Assembly: GCA_026413225.1 (NCBI GenBank)
Contig: CM048552.1
Location: forward strand, 130,895,053 to 130,959,052
Reading direction: 5' to 3'
Origin: Otis tarda
Taxonomy: Eukaryota; Chordata; Aves; Otidiformes; Otididae
Length of the DNA: 64,000 bases
Shown here one piece after another: positions 12,709 to 25,522 of the stretch (the first letter of the stretch is position 1; each line of letters begins with the position of its first letter). Below the pieces are notes generated by a model, which was not told where the DNA came from, searched no databases, and saw nothing but the letters and a program-made list of their open reading frames with translations. The position numbers were made by a program, and so were the translations under genes.

Positions 12709-15408
12709 TAGTGAAATCACACAAATGTGGAGAGAGAGAGACCACAGAGAACTGGGAAAGACGGCAGGGGCTCAGCTAGTTGACTGGAGGGCTGGATATG
12801 GCCAGTAAATTCCAGCTAAGAAGCGAATGGCTTCAGAGGGACAACCCATGGACACCTACCTCATTTAAAGTACCTATACTTTGTTGAATCGGGACTTGTA
12901 CAGATGGCTCTTGATTTCCTAAGGGCTATTGGCCTAAATTATATTGTGTTATCCAGGGAGGTTTGCTGTGGCTCTCTGAAGCAGCAGAACAAACCCTGTA
13001 GGCTAAACAAAGGTACCTAACACTGCCTGAGAGAGACACCTATAGCTAGGCATTGTCCCTATGTTTTCCTTTGGTCCTCTTGCCTCAGCCTTCAGACTCA
13101 GAGAGATGCGAAGCAAACAAATGTTGCGTATACGACTTCCTCAGAGAGAAATAAAGCCAAGCAGCAGGGAAGTTCAGTAGGCAAAAGATGATTGCACAGT
13201 GACCTTGGGATTTGTGCTCCATGACCTAAAGAGGTTAATAATGTTAGAGAAAAAAATCTTATTAGAGAAAAACAAGCTTTTTTTTTTTTTTGGCTTCTCA
13301 TCCATGCTTTAAAAATAGTATTGCAAAGCAAAAAAAAAACCCAACATCCTACAATACAGGCTATTTTAAAGGAGATCTGCAACCTTTCAGAAAACAGGCT
13401 TTTGTGTAAAAGTCTCTTTTTCAAGGCTCCAATTAAATCCAAGCACAAAGGGCATTTCAGGAAGGAAAAAAAAAAGTTGTTAATAAAATAATAGCTCCTC
13501 GCCAGGAAAGGGAATAATTTTACATATCAGTGACGATCTTCCACAGAATTATCCTTTGAAGTGCAGCAGCAAAAAATGACCCTTTTAAAGATGAGAGCCA
13601 GGTCACACAAGTCTCGTCAATGGAGTTTCAGTTGCGGGTTCTCCCTTTTCCCTGTGGCCTGCTGTTACAAAACACAGCCATCAATCATTTGGCCGACACA
13701 GCCAGCTGCAATCTGCACCTTCATCGTAAAGGAAACAAAAGGCTCTTCTCTCCCCCCGCTCCTCATCTACCATCCTTCTCCAAGGCTGCAAGGTGGCCCA
13801 GAGCTCACGAGGCACCTGGCCAGCCGACAAGGGATCTTCCTGCACAGCTTCTGTAACTCGCAGACCATGTACTTGAAGACTGTTGCCAGACACACCCTTG
13901 GAGCTGCCCTTACTTGAATGATTTCCTATTCTTCAAATGAGGGCAAAATTTAATGACCCTTACAGAGAGAGACTGAAAGGGCAAGAAGAGGAACCTTTTG
14001 CTTCTTTTTTTTTTTTAAAAAAAAAAACCCCAGAGATCTTCATTCAGAATTCAGGAGGTTAATAGGCATAGTTTAAGCAAATTTCAGATGACAGTCAAAT
14101 ATCAAATACAGAGCACTAAAGCAAGGCTTGCACAGAGCAGAGGAGGAAGGACGGGGCAGAAAACAGAGCATCACAGCGCAGTGCCGAATGCTTCTCTGCG
14201 ATTCAAAGCTCCTTTGGAAGCAGCATGAGCTCCATCCAGAGAGCTCGGCCAGAACTGCACGTGAAGGTAGACTGAGACACCTAACCCTGTCAAAAACTTT
14301 CTTTGCAAGATTTGCTTTCAAACGATCTGGTTTAAACCCGTGCTTTGATCACAGAGAGAGAGGAATGGAGGGAGGAGAGAAGGAAATTATCAGATGTTAT
14401 CTCACGATATCACTTAGTTACCGAGGGAAAGTCAAACCTTAACTCCAAAGTACACAAGGGTAAAAGGGTGATTCCCAGAAATCAAGGCTGCAAAACAATT
14501 ATTCCCTATGTCACATAGACTAGCTGTTTCGATCCTTTTAATATGGCTTGGGCTCATCAAATTAGCAGTGTCCTCTCTGAGTAACTTAAAACAACAGATC
14601 AGATACACAGAGTGTCACAGACAGAGAAATATTTCAGTGATTAGATGAAGCTGACAGGCTGCCTAAAGCAAAATTCAAGCATCGATTCTACCAGAGTGCC
14701 TTTTGTAAGTCCTTCAGAGGTCAATAGTCCCTTTGATTGCAAAGCATCAGGCTGACAGCAAGGTATACAAGTTTGGCCTCAGCTAGGCGCACAAGAAAGG
14801 TGCAACAGACAGCAGAAAACAGGCAGCAGAAAACACGCAAAACAGTGAGTATCTGAACCAGATAGAGGATTTGCAGCTAATTCTCTTTAAAGCCTGCCAA
14901 GTCATTTGCATTACAGTGTTGTCACCTACAGATACAATCACCACAAGGCACAGAAGAGTAGTCTAAGATGAGATGTTTTTCTAGGAAGTTTCCCTCCGTG
15001 CTCACAGTCCAGACATCCAGATCCCACATCAATCTTATTCTTCTTTCAGGAAATGAGTAAAAAATTTTTAATGACCCAAATATGCCTGAAGTTAAAGAAA
15101 AGACTAATGACAAATTAAACAGATCGCATGGAGCAGGCCCAGTAAACAAAACCCACCAGGTTCCTACAGTTCCTTTCTTTCCAGAGCATTCAAAGAATTC
15201 AAAAACCTAATGAGATTAAAAATACAGAGGAAAAGCAAAATATATAAATCACAGTCATTTCCATGCAGCATATGGTTCTACCACAGAACTTCAGGGAGGA
15301 GCTCTACTCTGCATTGCTATAAGGGACAATGTGACAGGTACTGATAAAAACATAAAAGTCCAAGACATTCTTTAACTAATCTTCCTTTCCTTACTGAATT
15401 GATAATTA

Positions 15409-16026
15409 GAATAGAATAGAATATAGAATGTTTCAGTTGGAAGGCACCTACAATGATCACCTAGTTCAACTTCTTGACCACTTCAGGGCTGACCAAAAGT
15501 TAAAGCATGTTATCAAGGGCCTTTTCCAAATGCCTCTTAATCACTGACAGGCACGGGTCATCAATCACCTCTCTAGGAAGCCTGTTCCAGTGTTTGGCCA
15601 CCTTCTCTGAAAATAAATGTTTCCTAATGTCAAGTCTGAACCTCCCCTGGCACAGCTTTGAACCATTCCCATGCATTGTGTCACTGGATACCAGGGAGAA
15701 GAGACCAGCATGTCTCTCTCCACTTCCCCTCCTCAGGAAGCTGTAGAGAGCAATGAGGTCACCCCTCAGCCTTCTTTTCTCCAAACTAGACAAAATCAAA
15801 GTCCTTAGCTGCTCCGCACAGGACATGCCTTCCAGCCCTTTCACCATCTTTGTTGCCCTCCTCTGGATGCATTCAAGGACTTTCCCATCCTCCTTAAACG
15901 GCAGGGCCCAAAACTGCACGCAGCACTCACAGTGAGGCCACATTAAATACAGCAGGATAATCACCTCTTTTGACAGGCTGGTGGTGCTGTGTTTGATGCA
16001 CCCGAGCATGCGGTTTGCCCAAACAA
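15409..16026 (-). mobile_element. CR1 LINE 3' part, second subfamily
   Basis: About 620 bp of a CR1 of a different subfamily from the others. Its tail reads GATCATTGTAGGTGCCTTCC rather than the AAAGGTCCC form, and it includes the passage around 15480-15530 typical of that group. On the minus strand a frame of 177 codons (15500-16033) is open and matches the ORF2 C-terminus: [45 protein letters not shown] and [10 protein letters not shown]. The first few codons at the 5' end may be host DNA. It lies in intron 12, in PHEX sense. Confidence 0.93.
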
Positions 16027-17131
16027 TCCTCACTCCAAAATTCCCGTTGTCTGTGCTGCTTTATTAAAGTGTAAGTATTAAAAAAGTGACAACATAATGT
16101 GCTGGGCTCATGAGATTTAATTGGAACAGAGTAGTAGATTTTGAAGGTTCTGTTGTATTATAAATCTTAGATTTTCCCAGTGAATTATCTGACCGCACAC
16201 ATAATGAATCTATTTCTTGAAATAAAAACATGTCCACCTAAATGTCCCAGGACATTATTAGCAATAAATAGTACTTAATAAACATACACAAACTCCATGT
16301 CTGGAAATCTGCCAAAATGTCCCTTTACACTCTTTCATTCTAGCCAAGTAGCTATTTTTTGTGAATCTAAACTCGAACTTCCAGTCCTAAGTCTTACCAC
16401 ATAATTGTTGCTGCAATTTCTAAGTCATTATGTAACACTTGTGTCTTACAAGCTTGACCTTGTTCCTATGTCAGTAAACTACTGTTGTTCAAGTCAGTGA
16501 GAATGGATTTAAACCATTTGCTATGAGTAGTACTGTGGCTTGTAGTATTATTTTTATTGTACTGCTCAAATTTAGTTTGTTATGCATGGTTCAGCCCAGA
16601 CTCACCCCATTAACTTGAGAAACTTAAAGGAGATGCCTAAATCGCCAGCAAAATGCCATAAGCTTCCTAAATATGTCAACAGAGGGCAAAAGGCATCTCT
16701 GCCTACAAAAGACCTAACCTAACTTCTGAACAAAAGTCTCCCTAAACTGGAAAGGGAGAGGTTTTTAGGGAGTTTATTAGTTTGCCACAATGCTTGTATT
16801 GTTTCTCTGCTGAAAGGCAGATAGCAAATTTTGAACAAAATGGTTAAGCAGATTGTTTGCTAGAAAAATCAACATCAGACTTGCATATGCATTTAAAGAT
16901 ATATAGAAATATCTCCATTAAAGAAATAATTTGAAAATTTTCCTGCTCTTATTTTACATCAAATTTGTCAAATACCTAAATTAAAGATCACTATATTTTA
17001 AGGGTTTTTCTAATAAAAAACCAACCAAAACAGACAGCAAAAAGTAATAACTGCAGTCCATTTACCATCAGATTAGCAGGAAATAAATGGCATCTTACTA
17101 TTGTTCTTTTGCTATAGAGTTTATTGGTGCA

Positions 17132-17189
17132 TTTATGCAGCTCTGTTTCATTTGCACATCTGTGCAAATGAAGAGCACTGCTGTATAAA
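17132..17189. repeat. Long imperfect inverted repeat (hairpin) in intron 12
   Basis: The arms TTCATTTGCACA (17147-17158) and TGTGCAAATGAA (17161-17172) are perfect reverse complements separated by two bases. Pairing continues outward with small bulges: GCAG/CTGC, then TTTAT/ATAAA, giving arms of about 27-29 bases. Each inner arm holds an octamer-like word (TGCAAAT). The tight loop is unusual for a microRNA precursor. It could equally be a small palindromic transposon relic or paired POU-factor sites. Confidence 0.7.
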
Positions 17190-18207
17190 ATGTAAATGGG
17201 CTGTATATGGAATTGAAAGCTTTCCAATGATAAAATGTCTCAACAACCTTTTTATCACAATTACAAAAAAAAACCTTTGTGTTTGTTTTTAAACCAAAAC
17301 ATTGCTATTTTTATTCAAGCACAGAGAGCAGAAACAGTTCAGTTGCACTTGCAAATCAGTTTATTCAACGAGGGTATTTACTAATTCACTGATATCCCAT
17401 TGTCTCAACAAATAAGGAGACAGTCCTACACATTGCCCTCCACTCTTCTTTGTTTATGCCTCTTCCAACTGCTACTCTGAGGGCAGACCTCTGCTTTTGG
17501 ACAAGCTGTACATATCATAGGCTGTAAACGTGGGAATAGAGTGAAAAAGGAGGTTTGAGTACCTCTTGCTGCCTTCACCTTAATCCCTTGCTTTATATTG
17601 TCACTCCATTTGAAAGTAATCAGGGCCAGTAATGCCATCCTTGATCATAACACTTCATAACTGGCATTATTCTATAGGGAGATGGGTGTTGAGCTGGGAT
17701 GGTCATTGCACTCATGGAAGATGGCTGCCAAGGCGGGTCTCCCACCATGACACTGGAGAAAGTATGAGACCTGGACTATTCTCATATCCCCTTCTAGGCT
17801 GGATCCTCCATCTTCACACAAAACACCCTCAGCTGTCCCAGAGTTTTAGACATGGTTTTCTCTTTGTAGGTCAGTGTGCCCCTGACATCCCAATCAAGAT
17901 GAAGACCTTGTCAAGAAAAGTCACTGAACAGGTAAATCTGAAATGAGCTCACTGTCTACATCAGCCAGAGCGAGACGGGAAAGACGGAAGTAAGGGAGGA
18001 AGAACAAGGTAACAAAAATAACTTCAGCAGAGAAGTAGGAGCTCAGACAGCTCAGCTTCTAGCACAACAAATGTGGTACATGTCCCTTCACAAACAAAAC
18101 AATGGGTAAGTAACTGTAACTGCAAGTAGTCCATGACATTCTATTCTCACTCAGGTCAAAACTTCATCGTAACAGGATTTGACCCACTCAACATTTATCT
18201 TTGTTAC

Positions 18208-18309
18208 CTTCTCATAAGCTTTTCTTTTTGTTTCAGAGTCCATCCAGTCATTTTCCTTTTCCAGCATGTCAATAAAAGACCAGCGAATTCCTTCAGTCAA
18301 CTCCTCCAT
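18208..18309 (-). CDS. PHEX: PHEX exon 12
   Basis: This 102-bp, phase-0 exon covers codons 435-468. It follows GTTTTGCAG and ends GAGAAG before the donor GTAACA. It encodes [18 protein letters not shown], then a charged helix containing [13 protein letters not shown]. Length and frame equal the human exon as I remember it, with roughly seven substitutions in 34 residues. It follows exon 11 by 3.4 kb; exon 13 lies 18 kb further on. Confidence 0.96.
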
Positions 18310-21300
18310 CTGCAAAACAATTAGCAAACCTCTCCCCAGTAAAATATGTCATGGCAGAATCACTATAAGAAAAGGTTTGGTGCATGCAGGAGTAATGGAT
18401 TTGGTTAGACCATTAATTATTCCAAATCAGACAGTATTTGCTGTTCCTTCTTCAAGGCTGATTTCTTCTTTCTCCAGTCCTCAGACACTTCTTCTGAAAA
18501 TAAATTTCTTTCCTTTTTCTTTTCTTTCAGCCATACCACACAACCTGTTCATTGCTGATCCTTTCATGTCACAATTGCAAGAATGTCTGTCTTGAAATAA
18601 TAAAAACTACTGGGAGATTTACAGTGATTCAGGGAGATTTCTGTCATGTTGGTTCTAGATCACTAGCCCATGCAGAAGAAGGAGCCTGCTGCAAGGCACT
18701 TGCACAAATATTCTTCTGCAGAGAGCCTTGTTTGGTTTACGTCAGACTGAGACACACCTTATTAATACTGCCAAAGGACTGAATTTGGGCTGACAGCACC
18801 ATGATCCAAAAGCAATATCCTAATATTTAGCCTGTATTTAGCTGTACATGTGAAGTACTCCTACCCTTTACTTACTGTAGGGATAGAGGCCATGGCTCAC
18901 AACACTGAGCAGCCTTAACTGCTTCTGTGGTCTTGAACCACCAGCGAGAGCTTGCATCTGTGCAGAGCTAGGAAAACCCACAGCCATCTTAGCTTGGCTG
19001 CTTCTTTGGACACCTATTCAAAGCCATGAGCACATCACAAAAAAAAAAAAAAAGAAAACCAGCAATAGGACTGTTTAGTTTGTATGCACACTAAGAAAAC
19101 CCTGAAATTACAGAAAACAAGAAATCTAATGTCTAAGAGATGCATCATATGACCCTAAAGAGCAGAAATGTCCTCATGCCTAAGCACCCATCTGGTAGCA
19201 GAGACTGGAAAGGTGTACGCAACCAGCTGTTTGTATTTATATCAATAGATGAACCTCATGACAGATAGCCACTGAGTATACTGTGAGAGTGAGGCAATTC
19301 AGGGGATCCAGCTGTCACTGGAGTCCTTTAGCACAGACCAAACCAGAGTTAAGACAGCACAAGACATGACAGATAATCATTATATGAAGACTTATTGGAT
19401 CTTTGTGTTATCAGTTGTGTTACATTTAAAAACAACGAAAATGTCAAATACCAGAGATTTATATAATTTTATTCTGTAGTTCTGGTAGATCTGAAATGTC
19501 ATTAAGAGTGGGGACTAAACCCTGGAAAGTTATGTTACATTTAGCTAAATTGTCATTTATGTATCAGATGTATGTTTTAATCTGGAACTGTTCTTTATTT
19601 GTGGTGGAGTCAGACAAAACATAGCAAAGCTGTTTTGATTATTAATTTTCTTCTACCCTTTAAAAAACTCATTTTCTTATTTTTAGAGACAACATGGGAC
19701 AACTGGAATAGGTCTAGCATTAAATATGACTAAACAGTCAACATTCACAGACAACTGCATCCCAGGGAATACAGTAACTTAAAGATACTGATGACAGAGC
19801 ACTGATTCAATTAACTTAGTGCACTAATGAGGTGAACTCCCTGTATTTGGAGGTTACAAGTTCAAACTCAAGTTCTGCAGCTGGGCCCTGGTGTATACTT
19901 AGGCTTTATGTAGCAGCTGTAGCTGCAGGGGGTAGAGGGAGAAACCTATTCCTGCTATCAAAGTTATTACTGAAACTGCTCAGGCATAGCTGTAAGAAAC
20001 ACTGCAGGCACTCTGGGTTAGAAACAGTGCTATATTTAGATACAAATAATGTCTTTCTTGATAAAAGGAGAGAAGCATTTAAGGCATGAAACAAAATGTG
20101 GTGGGAAAAAAAAAATCCATATTATCCATAAGTCGGGATTTGCTTATCATAGACAAATACATGCCATGAGCCAGGAAAAAAAAAAATCTGTACAAATAAG
20201 TGTGCCTTTCTGAAGTGCTTTCTTACTGCTTAAGAAAGAAAAATAGAACTGAAAATCAGTGAAATGAAAATGATAACACCACAAATTATTAACTTGAAAA
20301 GCACACTTCCAAATGTATTGCAACAAATTTCTCCTGCATCTAATTTTAATCTCCATGGGCAGTTAACAATAAGTCTTAATCTTGTGATCTACACTATAAA
20401 TTTTATATGCATTTCTTACTATGGATCCTATTGTGAATTCAGATAATTTTTCAAAGATTTGGTCTGAGAGTAATTTGCATGCTAAGAAATATTTTAATTA
20501 GGTCACATTTCAACAGAAAACCATTCTCTATCATCTTCTCTTAATTCTCCCTCAGATATACAAACACGAAAAAAAATGCTTGTCTCTACAAAAAGTACAT
20601 TTCTTACAGTCCTTCTCTTCCCAGTTATCCTATGCAGAGGTCATACTGTTCAATATCCCAGAAACACTTTTGCCACTAAACTGCCAAATAGCACATTACA
20701 AACGATCAAGAATCAGGGAACCGAAAAACTGGACCTCAGAGAGGAAACTCCATCTGAAGACAAGTAATAAAAGAAATGGAGAACCTGAGGGGGAAATACA
20801 CATCAAACATTTGGACAAGCCAAATCAGAGTGTTGGTCTGTCCAAAATGGAGTCTTTCCCTGAGAAAACAAACTAGATAAAGTCAAACAGACAAACTCAG
20901 GCTACTGAGCCTGGGCTGTGCAGGACTGTCACAGAGCTGTCACTCTCAGTGCAGGATGCTATTTCACATGTTTCCTAGACAGTTGTGCCTCTCCTGCACC
21001 AAGAGCTAAGTTTAATGACTAAATTAGTTAATTTTAAACTGATTACTGTTGGAAAATCCATGGCTGAAAAAGCAGATATTGGAAAACCCTATTAAAAAAT
21101 GAACTGAAAATAATTCATAAATTATTGTGAAGGGTAACTAATCATTTGAATATGTTATTAAGGGAAGTGATAATGTAGCTACGTTTGAAGTTTTAAAATG
21201 AGGATGAAAGCCCAGCTGAAAGCTATTCTCTGGACTCAGCAGCATGAGTAAAAAAGATTCAAATCACAAGTATAAACTCTCACTATGTGGCTCTAAGCTT

Positions 21301-21732
21301 CCCTTGATTTGGGCCAGACGTCAGTTACCCTTTTCTTGCTTAGACTACAGGTGTAGCAGAGTGAGCTTTAAAAGGGTAGCCCTGCTGCAGAGAGATCCTG
21401 AACAGAGATTTCTTAAACTGGTCAGAAAAACTTTACTATGAAGACAGAATGACTGTCTGTCATTATTTACACAAATTCATGGTGTTCAGCCTGTTTTTGA
21501 TCTGGCTACACATTCGTCAGAAGGGCTGCATATGGAAGGAATGGGCACTGCCCAGATGGACAGAAAGGTAACATTTCTTCAAAATTGTTTCATTATCTCC
21601 TTGTATTTTTTTAAATTCAGTTAAAACATTTTTAGTGAATCTTTTTTTAAAATTTGGTCTAACATCAGAGGCAATTCATGAGGAGGAAGCCACTAATTAA
21701 AAGTTTCTAGATAGATATCTCAGAGGACTTAC
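18310..21732 (-). other. PHEX: PHEX intron 11
   Basis: A 3,423-bp intron bounded by GTAAGT and TTGCAG. I see no repeat element, RNA gene or coding exon in it, only AT-rich unique-looking sequence with a few short A runs (for example near 19040-19055). Confidence 0.9.
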
Positions 21733-21861
21733 CATCTCTTTCTTGTCTTCTTGAAAATGCGCATTCACAAACATCTTGCCCACAACATAAGGGAGTGCAC
21801 TTTCAACGAGGTCCACACATTTATCCCACTGAGGCAGCAGAGTTGTGGTTCCATGGATCAC
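21733..21861 (-). CDS. PHEX: PHEX exon 11
   Basis: This 129-bp, phase-0 exon covers codons 392-434. It follows CTGCCCACAG and ends ATG before the donor GTAAGT. It encodes [17 protein letters not shown], then [13 protein letters not shown] and FQEDKKEM. The cysteine is C406, the expected partner of C142 in exon 4. The [10 protein letters not shown] segment is one of the better conserved M13 stretches and supports PHEX over other members. Confidence 0.97.
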
Positions 21862-23499
21862 CTGTGGGCAGGTGCATGTACCAGGTCATAACATCATAAC
21901 AAGTCTGCATCTACCTACAGTATAGTCTAAAGCATATTTTTTTAAATAATTACCAAAAGGAACAAATAATGATACTTTACAGTTATTTCTACTTTCATCA
22001 AGTGCTATGACAAATCTTTTGAATTCCACGAAATAGCTGTAAGATTTTAGAGTCTGAAACAGTACAATGGTAATGACTTAGAGAGGCTAGACTTAGAGGG
22101 TTAATTAAAGGAAGGCATGCCCAAGTGCCAATTTTAGATTAATCTTGGTAGTCTATCTGTGTTAAGTGGAGAGACACTTTCCTCCCTGCTCTGGGATACC
22201 TCCTAAAAAAAGTTTTTCTCTCTCCACTGACTGGGTGAGAAGCCTAGGGAGATCATCCTCATCAAAATGAGGTCAGTCCTTATGAAACACCTCCTACAGA
22301 GCCCTCCACTGTCATGAACTTACCTGTGCTAACTAAGGATGGCTAACATTGGTAGGTATGTGTCCACAGCTTTTTGTCATTTACCTGTCTAGTTACTTTT
22401 ACCACAGCCTGTTCAGTCCCTTGCCCAAACAGAATATTTTCAGGAGAAAACAGGCATCAAGAACACTGAACACTGAACATATGTTTGTCCCCCAAAAATC
22501 TCACGTGTTATGGTAGAAAGATGCTGGTAGAACAGCGTGCATATTTTATCAAAGGAATGGTGGTTAAATAGATACTTCCAGGCTCTGATGATGTCCCTGC
22601 ACCACTGTCACAAGCTTCAAAAGATAAATAGTCAAGAGCAGTCAACACACCAATGAGCAAAGCGAAATAGAGCTCAAGCACATTGCTGCCTTGGCTTCTG
22701 TTTCTCACGGGAAGAATGTTGTTATTGTGGATGCTTACCCAGTTAACATTATATTTTCTCATCAAGGTAGAAGTTCATTTTTTAAAAAAAAGTACAGACA
22801 GCAAAATAGGAGATGGGTCCATGTAAGCAATAGCAGTGCTGATTTAAGAAACTTCTGTTGTTTTCAAGGTTCAAAGAGTTCCCCTTCCACTTAAGGAATT
22901 TCCTAAGCTTTTCCACAAAGAACAAGTAAAATCCCAGTCCAGTAGTTAACACCTGTCAGCTACGTAAAAGTAGAATATAGCCAACACCAAACCAGGTCAG
23001 GTGGGATAGGATTTTGGCCTCTCACAGATTACACAAGCCTCTTAAGCACTGCTGTAGCAGTTTCTGAGTGTCTTCTTTTCCCCAGCCTTCTCCACCTTTG
23101 AGACCAATATTAAATTTCTAGCAAAACTGAAGGGTTTGGATTTGTTGTTTTCCAATAGGAAAAGATTTCACTGGAAAATTCCAGAGTAGCTTAACACTCA
23201 GCTATTGAAGGTCAGATATTTTGGTAGTTCAAAGATTGATTTTCTCCATCATATTGTCTGAAATAAAGCTTAATCAATGACTCATACTTAAATACACCAG
23301 TGAATTGCATTTTCAAATGTTTTTATTAATACTGTACGTTGACTAATAGATTTTCAAAAACAGAGAGAACACCGCTTCTGTAAGAAAATGACATTAGGCA
23401 AACCAATACATAATAAGGTAATAGTTTCCTAAACAAAGCCAAATTTGAAAATAAACTCCTTTTCCAAATTCTTCAACCCTCACATATAGAACAGCACTC

Positions 23500-23568
23500 A
23501 AAAAAAAAAAAAAAAAAAAAAAAAAAGAAGAAGAAGAAAAGAAGAAGAGAAAAAAGGAGAGAAGAAAA
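23500..23568 (+). repeat. 69-nt pure purine tract (A27 then GAA-rich)
   Basis: Positions 23500-23568 contain only A and G: a run of 27 A, then GAA/GAAA units. There is no target duplication or retroelement body clearly attached, so it is listed as a simple repeat. On the PHEX strand it is a long pyrimidine tract inside intron 10. Confidence 0.9.
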
Positions 23569-25522
23569 TTTCTCTCCAGGCTCCAAGCAAAACCACAATG
23601 GAGATTTTTCCTGATGCACAGGAAGAAAGGGAGTCATGGCATTAGTCATCAGAGCTTGAAATTCCTTCCGAAAGCTCTGACTAGGCATCAGCCACGGAAA
23701 GAGTCAGGAGACAGAGCTGGCTTTTAGACTGTGACATATTATTATTACAACATAATAATTATCATTACTTTGAGGGAGGCTTGACTGTAAGGAGGACAGA
23801 AAGGCAGCACAGGCTGTGAGACCAGTAAAAATAGAGCAGAGAGGAATAGATTATATCTCACAACTGGTTTATTGATATTTATGTTACAACAGCCAGCTAG
23901 CACTCCCTCAAAATGGTGCTCCTAATATTAATGTACCACTCTAAAACACAGTGCTCCAGGTAGTAAAAGTGACTATAAATAGCAGGTTTCAAGCCCTCCC
24001 AGCCGATTCAGAGCTCCACAACACACATAACTGCTGTCTTCCCCAGGTGCCACTGCACATTTGCTAGGACTCAAAGCGTCACTGCAGAGGAGCTGCTGAT
24101 AGTTGCTGACGTGGTAATCAAAGCACTTTCTCTAAAGTCAGCATGTTTGTCCTATTTCCCAGTCTGAAGTTTTTTGAAGTTTCATCAAGTCTTTTTCCCC
24201 TCTCTTTGCAAAGAGGTTAAGTGTCTTGATGCCAAGATTTCTACATGTAAGCTGTAAAAGCCACCAATAGAAAATGAGAATCTGGTGAAAAAAATATTAT
24301 GCTTAGGAAGGGTAAGGCTGACTGAATTAATGAATGAATGAATAAAAGATATCCTTTGCTTTAAGGGTCACTGATTCATCTCATGGTCATGTCGTTTTAG
24401 TAGTCATTCAATGTTTTCTTCACTTATCTAGCAAGAGTAAGTGAAGAGGTTGGTGGGTCCTTTTTATGATCCTAAATGACCTGTATGTCTTTAGTCCTTC
24501 AGCCTCTGGCAAATCTGGGCAAAGTTGTTCAAAGCCTTTTCCTCGGACTCCAATTCTCATGTCCTTTCTGCTGCCTTGTGAAGTCTTTTCCCCTGAGCTA
24601 TTTACTGCGTTTAACTTTAGCTATTAACTATTAGCTATTGCTGTTTACTGCACTTAACTGACTCTCCATCTCCAGGTCCCAGGGGCAAATAATGGGAATG
24701 AGCTGCTGACTCACTGCCCGTACTGTGCTGTTCTTAAGTTTTCACAACTGCTTACTTGAAACTCTTGATGACATTGGTAATAAGCATTGAATCAACTTGA
24801 ATTAGATTTTTCCCTAAGCTTCTGCAGAAAGTATCCAGAGAAGTGACAGCAGCTAGTTACCGTATCAAAATACACAGTATCCAAAGCTTAAAGTTGCCTT
24901 CCAGGAATTTTTCTGGCCATGATACAACTCAATATAGCGCGGTATTATGCTGCAGACTGGCTGATAGCCAGCATCCATCTATTTTACCTGACTAGCAAGG
25001 AATGTCCCAGGAGGCGACACACTAACAAACTTGTCAGCGTGGTTCTGACAGCCAGCTTCTCACATTCTTGCATAAAGAAAATGGCATCTTTAACAAGACT
25101 GATTTTAATACGATTTCAGAAGTATAAGAGGCTGTCTTTTCTGTGTAGTTTCCATCAAGCTCTTTGGAGTGTATTTTTGGATATGTTATCAACTCAGAAC
25201 TATTCCAGTACCACTCAGGAAAGACATTACAAGTGCCTCAATTAGCCACCTGCACGTCTCACCAGGGAGGAGAGAGCAGCCACACCCTCTGTGCCACATC
25301 ACTGACAGCATCATGACAGCCTCCTGTTGTCATGATGTCACCAAGCAGCTAATTTTCATAATGACAAACAAAAAGTTTACTATCTAAACTAAGGTAGCAT
25401 GGAGACAAGATGACAAAGCACCTTTCAGGTTCATTTTCATTCTTGGTTTACTTAAAGAGCCCTCACACTGTCCACAGAATTATCAGGGTGGCTTTCTATT
25501 CAGGGTTCACTTAATCAAATGT

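Larger units (their letters stand above)
153..18207 (-). other. PHEX: PHEX intron 12
   Basis: An 18,055-bp intron, the longest in the window. It contains three CR1 3' ends in the same orientation as PHEX (near 6.1, 9.2 and 15.4 kb), an older L3-like CR1 piece near 12.4-12.7 kb, and a palindromic hairpin near 17.15 kb. Between these it is unremarkable AT-rich sequence with short A or T runs. Short open frames here are scattered, overlapping and without recognisable domains. Confidence 0.9.

Noticed and set aside
13561..13917. 118-codon plus-strand frame with an overlapping 78-codon frame
   Set aside because: Composition is intron-like, the frames lack any domain, and there is no sign of constraint within the sequence itself.
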